Below are positions 57,648-64,000 of a DNA stretch of 64,000 bases, in pieces. This stretch comes from Bacteroidota bacterium (GTDB lineage: Bacteria > Bacteroidota > Bacteroidia > AKYH767-A > OLB10). The position numbers were made by a program, and so were the translations under genes. The number at the start of each line of letters is the position of its first letter. The stretch's first letter is position 1. Below the pieces are notes generated by a model. It saw only the letters and a program-made list of their open reading frames with translations. It did no database searches and was not told where the DNA came from. The stretch lies in the NCBI GenBank assembly GCA_016717325.1, contig JADKFV010000006.1:3594-67593 (forward strand). The letters run 5' to 3'.

Positions 57648-60600
57648 TTAATTCACAATCATTTTCAACATTTCTGTTGAACCCTTTATTTTCAGCTTCA
57701 CTGTATAACATCCCGGAGCAAAACGATTAGCATCGAAAGAATATTTGTTTTCTCCTTCGGTGGCCGATATATTTTCGGTGTAAACTTTTGCGCCAATGAT
57801 ATTGTAGATTTCAAAATACGCATCATTATCATATGTAAATGATGTGAACTGAATTGTTGTTAATCCGTTTGTTGGATTGGGTAACAATTGCAAATCGGAA
57901 ATATCGAAAGGCAATCCTTCTTTGGTGCAGGTAAAAGAAACCGGATGCTTGGCCAATACACTTTGGCCGCAAGCGTTTATTGCCCGGCACGATATTACAC
58001 CGTTAATGCTTCCCCAATTTACAACAATAGTGGAGGTGCCTTGTCCACTTACAAGCGTACTACCCGAAACAATAGTCCAAACATAAGATGTAGCACCAAT
58101 CACAGGAGTAATAGAATAAGTAACTCCCTGTTGGTATTGACATGCGTAATTAGAACCCAATATTTTTGGCTGTGAAGGCTTTGCAACAATATTTAACTGC
58201 TGATCGGCACTTTGGCCGCATGCATTAATTGCTCTCACTTTTATTTTTCCCGAAGTGGTAAAGCTATTGGTAAAGTTTACGGCAATCTGTGTGGTGCCTT
58301 GTCCACTTACAATATTGGCACCTGCGGGCACTGTCCAAAAATATGATGTGGCATAGGTAACAGGATTTATATTGTAATTTTTATTTGTGCCGTTACACAA
58401 TCCATATGTTTGCCCGTTAATAATGCCGGGAGTATGCGGAACCGAACCAATAGAATATTTAAAAACACGCACCGCACTTGAACCACATAAATTTATAGCG
58501 GCCACTGTAATTGTATTTGCATTTGCGGTATTAGAAAAACTAACGCTTATTGAAGTGCCTCCCTGCCCGCTCATAATAGTAGCACCTGCGCCTGCAGTCC
58601 ACAAATAACTCGTGGCTCCGGGTACACCTACTATAGAATATATGTTACCACTGCTATTGCGGCACACTGGCGAAACTCCGGAAATTACGCCCGGCTGTGC
58701 AGGGGCACCGCCCGAATTCGAAACTGTGGCAATACCAGTTTTTGTACATCCATTGGCATCAGTAACATTAACTGTATACGTTCCTGCGGCCAAGCCAATA
58801 TTCGTTGATGTTGTTGATCCATTGCTCCATAAATAATTGTACGGTGAACTGCCTCCGCTTACAATGGCCTCAACCTGCCCACTATTAGCAACCCCACAGG
58901 AAACATTGGTTGTGTTTAATGTTACGTTAAGTGCACCCGATTGTGTAATTGTGTAACTGCATGTTGCAGTACAACCATTGGTATCGGTTGCAGTAAGTGA
59001 ATATGTCCCTGCAGCAAGCGATGAGATACTGGCACCGGTAAATCCATTGCTCCACAAATAAGTATAGGGTGAGGTACCACCGGCAGCAATAGCCTGTGCT
59101 GTTCCATTATTGGCGCTTAAGCATGTTACATTTGTACCACTGCAATTAACAGACAAAGGCATTGATGGTTGAGAGACAATGCGTGAGCAACTGCTTGTGC
59201 ATCCTTTTGCGTCCGTAACTATAACAGTATACGTACCTGCATACAATCCAATTGCCGATGAATTTGTAACTCCATTGTTCCAAACGTAAGTGTAAGGACC
59301 GGTACCACCTGTTACGCTAACAGAAACTACACCGGTATTGGATCCATTACAGGCAATGTCTGTTCCGGAGCAAGTGGCAACAAGCGGAGCAAGTGGCTCA
59401 ATTATTTGAATAGTAATTGTGGTATCGCAACCCGGAATATTTGTGACCGTTACGGTATAAAATCCAGCCACGAGGTTCGTTTGGTTTTGTGCCGTAGAGC
59501 CATTGCTCCAATTAAATGTATGATTGCCCGGTGTGCTAGTAGTAAGAATAACAAAAGCATTGTTGCCACCAAAACAATTCACATTGTTTTTCAGCACTGC
59601 AACCTGAGGTATTATACAACCACATACTTGTACATCGGCAACAGTAGTAGCGGTGGCCGAGCATCCTTTTGTATCTGTAACTGTAACAGTATACGTACCG
59701 TTCATTGTGAGGTCGGCAGGAGAGCGGACAATATTTTGCAAAGTAGATGAATAGGCATTTGGGCCCGACCATGAATAAGTGATGCCACCTGTTCCTGTTA
59801 TGTTCAAATCGTTGCCATAACAAACGGGGCTATTGGTGCCGGCAGATGGATTTGGCAAAGGATCTATGTTTATTATGATGCTATCAATTACGGCATTGCA
59901 CGAACCCACAGGATCATCAGTGGTGAGGTACAAGGTTACTTTTCTGTTAGCAGTATCATTTGGCGAAAAGAAGTAAGTAGTGGCTAATAAAGTATCATTT
60001 GCAAAAGTACCGCTACCACTTGTTGTCCATGTTGTTGAAATCACATTTGCGCTGGCACTACCTGTCAACACTGCATTCTTATCTGCACATAATACTAAGG
60101 TATCTGCGGTTACATCCACCGAGTAATGAGGATTGTACCATACTATCATACTGTCCTTTAAATAACTGCATTCGTTTGCAATATCTATCAACTGGAAATA
60201 CAATTTTGTGCTACCGGTTGCAACATCAGCATTAGAAGCATTGTAGATTGCAGCACCAAATAGTTGATTGGTAAAAGTTCCGCTTCCGGTAGTTGTCCAT
60301 TGAAAAGAAACTGAATTGAAAGTATATGTATTAGTAACAATGGACGATATAACATATGTTAAGGTATCACCACAGGTTTCTGCAATTAAATCGACATTGG
60401 CATATTTATACTTTATAATAATGTTATCGCCCACAGCGGAACAAGGGCCTGCAGGGTCGTCACTTACCAGAGATAAAAATATATATCCGTTGCTTCTGTC
60501 TGCCGCTGATAAAGTGTATGTGGCATTAAGGTCGTGAATATTACTAAAGATTCCTCCACCCGCTGATGACCATGTGACTTGTGTTGCATTAGAAAAAGAA

Positions 60601-63600
60601 CCATTCAAAGTGGCGATAGTATCGTTAATACCACACAGTACAATATCATTTCCTGCATTAACGGAATAAGCCGGATTGAGCCACACTTTCATTGTGTCGG
60701 CTGTGAAAGTGCAAATGCCGTTTGGGTCGATTGGCGTAAGAATAATGTTTACAAATCCGGCTACACTATCAGCAACAGAAAAAGTATAGGTGGTAGCATA
60801 TGCATTTGGATTTGCAAAGTTGCCGGTACCGGTTGAAGTCCACAATGGGTTGGCACCAAAACCCGAAATTGTCCCCGACACATTGAATGTGCTATTCACA
60901 CAGGCTTCGGCAGGGCCGGCATCGGCAATGGCATTTGGGTTATAATAAATGGTAATGTTATCGGCTTCAATACCACATGGGCCTGACGGATTATCGCTAT
61001 TCAAAAAAAGAGTTACCACTCCTGCAAGAGAATCGTCAGTCGAAAAAGTGTAGGTGGTAATCAATGCTGTAGAATCGCCAAAAGTTCCAGTGCCGTTTGT
61101 TGACCATGTTGCACTATTTGCCGTGCCTCCAATTGTACCGCTCAAATTTGCAACAAGTGTATTGCACAATATCATGGATGATGGTCCGGCATTAACCGTT
61201 GCCGGAGTATCGACCACCACGTTCATAGAAGCTGTATTGCTGCATCCATTCGAATCGGTATAAGAATAGGTAACCGTATGAGTGCCCAATCCGGCCATGG
61301 AAGGCACCCAATAGCATTGAAAGAAAACACAAAATACGCCAGTTCCGCTGTAACTGCCACCTACGGGCATTCCATAACTGCTGCCAATCAATCCGTTTAT
61401 ATTGTTTCCGTTTAAGCAAACATGGTTGTTATCGGCAGGATAAAATGGATTGATGCTGACAACAGGTAAAGGATTTACAACTACAGTTACCGATGCAGAA
61501 CTTGTGCACCCACCACCTCCGGTAACCGTACATGTATACGTACCCGAAGTGCTCACTTGTGCAATTTGCGAAGTAAGCGCCATTGCTCCAAATATAATTG
61601 GCATAACCGGCACCGGCATCTAAATTGCGCACTGTGCCTATGCAAAAAGATAAGGGTCCATCGGCAACAATTATTGGCACTGTTCTAAAGGATGCATAAA
61701 TAGTATGTGGGCCATTTACATTGTTAAATGTATATGTGCCAGGATTTCCAATATAATTACCATCTACAATTACACTGTCAATCAGATAGCAATTGCCCGG
61801 AGTGATGGTGTAAGTCTGACTTGCAAACTGATTAACATTGGTAACCCCCGATGGTGTAACAGTGCCATTAGCCCCCGATGTTGCAGTGATAGGAAAGGTA
61901 ATGACTTGATATGTAACATGAATAGTATGATCTACCTGCACATTTGCAAAAGTATATGTGACAGTGCTATCGACATAAATACCATCAACAAAAACGCTAT
62001 CGACTTCGTATCCCGAATTGGGATTAAAATTAAAAACCTGTGTTGCATTGTATACAACCGATACAACGCCTGATGGCGAAATATTTCCATTGGCACCCGA
62101 AGTAGCTGCTATATTTAAATTGGGTGGATTGCCGGCACGCAATACAATACTATTGGGGCGATAAAAAATATTCCATACCAATCCCCCTGGAATGCTGGCA
62201 CCATTTATTGTAGAAAATGATCCCACTCTGTTGTTGTGCGTTTCTATTATTACGCTGTCGCCAAGGCCGGGTACAAATCCATTTATCAAACTTATATTTA
62301 ATGTGCCATTTATCGAATCGGTGCGCGTGCTGTAGTTGTTTATTATTTGGTCATGCTGCGTAATAGCAGTAAGGCCTCCAATTTGAATATTCCAAATTGC
62401 AGTGTTTGTGTTTTTGATTGTAGCATCTATCGATAACCCGGCCGTTGTACCTCCCGGTGAAATGGTGCCTGCATTGTGCAGGTTTGTGTTTTCAACCAAC
62501 AGCATTGAGTTGCCATTGATAGTTGCTGCAGCATTATTTATAAATGAATTGCCATTATTATACAAAGGATAAAATAACGATAGCAAACCATTATTAATAA
62601 ATCGGCCATCCATGCGGTGATAGCCATAGCATCCTGCACCGGGCAAGTTGCTTTTTACTATTCCAATATTTGCATTGGTCAGCGTTTTGCCGCTGGCCAT
62701 ATTGAACTGTGTGTAATTGCATCCATTGCTGGTAAATTCTATAAGCCCATTATTTGTAACATCATTATGGAAAATAATAACAGAACTGCTGTTCTGCCCA
62801 TTGAACCTACAAATAGAATTTGCATTAGTGGTAAAATTTCCAGCATAAGTATTGGCCGAGTGAGATATTATAACACTATCTCTATTCTCCATAATTGCAT
62901 TGATGGTATTGCCATAATTAAATTGCAATCGTGCATTATTGATAATGGGGTTTTGGTTTGAGTTCAATATACTATAATCGAAAAATGTAAATACATCGGG
63001 CATTTCGGTTACATTAATATTTGCAGTTGTTTGGTAGTAATAAACATTTCCTGTTGTAGGCGCAACACCAGTGCCTGTCAATGTTGTGGTACCACCAATG
63101 TAATTAAATGTACCGCCTTCAATATATAATTGCTTTGTTCTGTTGATAATAATACTGCCTGTATTTGTGCCGGTTTTTGCGCTTAGTAACCAATGCAAAT
63201 CATAATTCAATTGCAAGGTCCCTTCATTATTCATTGCTCCGGTTAACACATGGTAACCATAACAACCGGCACCCGGCAAATCGCTAATTATAACTCCACC
63301 CACTGGATTTGTGAGAATTGTCGCTCCATTCATTTGCAAATTTGTAGCATTGCATCCATTGCTGGTATAACGTATAAGGCCATTGTTAGTCCAACCATTA
63401 TTGAATGATATAACCGAGCTGCTGTTTTGGCCATTCAACACTAAATACGAATTTGCATTGGTAGTAAAATTCCCTGCATAAGTATTGGCCGAATGTGAAA
63501 TTATTACACTATCTCTATTCTCCATATTTGCATTGATAGTATTGCCATAATTAAATTGCAATCTGGCATTATTGATAATAGGGTTCTGGTTAGAGTTCAA

Positions 63601-64000
63601 TATGCTATAATCGAAAAATGTAAATATATCGGGCATTTCGGTAACATTAATATTTGCCTGCGTTTGGTAGTAATATATATTTCCGGTTATTGGCGCAACA
63701 CCTGCACCTGTCAATGAAGTGGTACCACCATTGTAATTAAATGGGCCGCCTTCAATATATAATTGCTTTGTTCTATTGATAATAATGCTGCCTGTATTTG
63801 TTCCGGTTTGTGCGCTTAGCAACCAATGCAAATCATAATTCAATTGCAATGTCCCTTCATTATTCATTGCTCCGGTTAATACATGGTAACCATAGCAACC
63901 GGCACCGGGCAAATCGCTGAGTATAATTCCACCCACAGGATTGGTGAGAATTGCCGCTCCATTCATTTTTAAATTTGTGGCATTGCATCCATTACTTGTA
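57648..64000 (-). CDS. Giant repeat adhesin with SprB-like repeats and T9SS domain (5'-partial, one frameshift)
   Basis: The open frame runs past the right edge of the window, so the N-terminus is missing; more than 2100 residues are visible. From the N-terminal side: 211-residue repeats (62701-63966) plus a third degenerate copy, InlB-B-like repeats (ATSGANGNISPSG, ATSGANGTVTPSG), then a break near 61574-61577 where one extra T shifts WSNGA-TSQIAQVS. After it come PKD/Ig-like domains with recurrent LVSDDPAGPC segments, four SprB-type repeats (GGTGPYTYVWNNG...AGTYTVIVTDAKGC) at about 58720-59460, and a T9SS domain at the end (LQLLPNPTNGLTTIQF). SprB is the gliding adhesin of Flavobacterium. 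A gliding or attachment role is plausible, not shown. Confidence 0.85.
62701..63966 (-). repeat. Two tandem 633-bp coding repeats within the giant adhesin
   Basis: The reading frame repeats with a period of 633 bp (211 residues): unit 1 begins MNGAAILTNPVGG at 63966 and unit 2 begins MNGATILTNPVGG at 63333. The units share almost all residues, for example NINVTEMPDIFTFFDYS versus TEMPDVFTFFDYS. A third unit starting at 62700 keeps only the first third (NLPGAGCYGYH). The frame shows no breaks inside the repeats. Confidence 0.9.

Noticed and set aside
62701..63966. Tandem repeats as a CRISPR-like or satellite element
   Set aside because: The unit is 633 bp, in frame, and codes for one protein domain. 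There are no short spaced repeats.

Overview
The window reads as chromosomal DNA of an AT-rich member of the Bacteroidota, probably an uncultured Chitinophagia/Saprospiria-like lineage. The evidence is nine or so secreted proteins ending in type IX secretion (T9SS) sorting domains, a SusC/SusD pair, a propeller-type hybrid two-component sensor, TAnnTTTG promoter boxes and A-rich leaders in place of Shine-Dalgarno sites. No tRNA, rRNA, CRISPR array, insertion sequence or integrase was seen.

Left part (1-20 kb): a reverse-strand run of a glucosaminidase-like protein and two SGNH/GDSL proteins, then a rhomboid protease, methylmalonyl-CoA epimerase, a class C beta-lactamase-like serine hydrolase, an acetoacetyl-CoA reductase, a TonB-dependent receptor, a giant hybrid sensor kinase, a barrel/M23 peptidase ORF, YraN and an AsmA-like protein.

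Middle (20-34 kb): a compact reverse-strand sulfur island. It holds a Crp-family regulator, TauE-type exporter, TsdA-like dihaem cytochrome c, SoxB-like Tat-exported hydrolase, DsrE-like protein, OprD-like porin, cupin, methyltransferase-like membrane protein, 1-Cys peroxiredoxin, persulfide-dioxygenase-like MBL/rhodanese protein, rhodanese, DUF2892, DUF6132, thioredoxin, Kelch/T9SS protein, TPMT-like methyltransferase and two YeeE/YedE channels. Three promoters in it share one architecture: TGTRAC, exactly 31 bp, then a YAnYTTTGCAYC-like -7 region. This points to one regulon, plausibly run by the adjacent Crp protein.

Right-middle (34-42 kb): a PNGase F-like lectin/T9SS protein downstream of SusD and SusC, a plausible glycoprotein-foraging locus.

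42-53.3 kb: a tandem array of two surface-protein cassettes at the 3' end of an RRM RNA-binding protein gene. Partial copies of that gene's 3' end and its terminator sit at each cassette boundary. Each cassette carries an S74-chaperone/T9SS adhesin, smaller T9SS proteins, a divergent XRE-type HTH gene and an identical 48-codon membrane-peptide ORF. Several parts are broken by stop codons.

Right end (53-64 kb): a DnaQ/GIY-YIG nuclease, superoxide dismutase, a T9SS propeller-like protein, and a giant repeat adhesin that runs off the window.

At least a dozen genes are interrupted by single-base indels, mostly in homopolymers, in genes that otherwise look intact. Residual sequencing error is the simplest explanation. 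Such genes are annotated across their full span.
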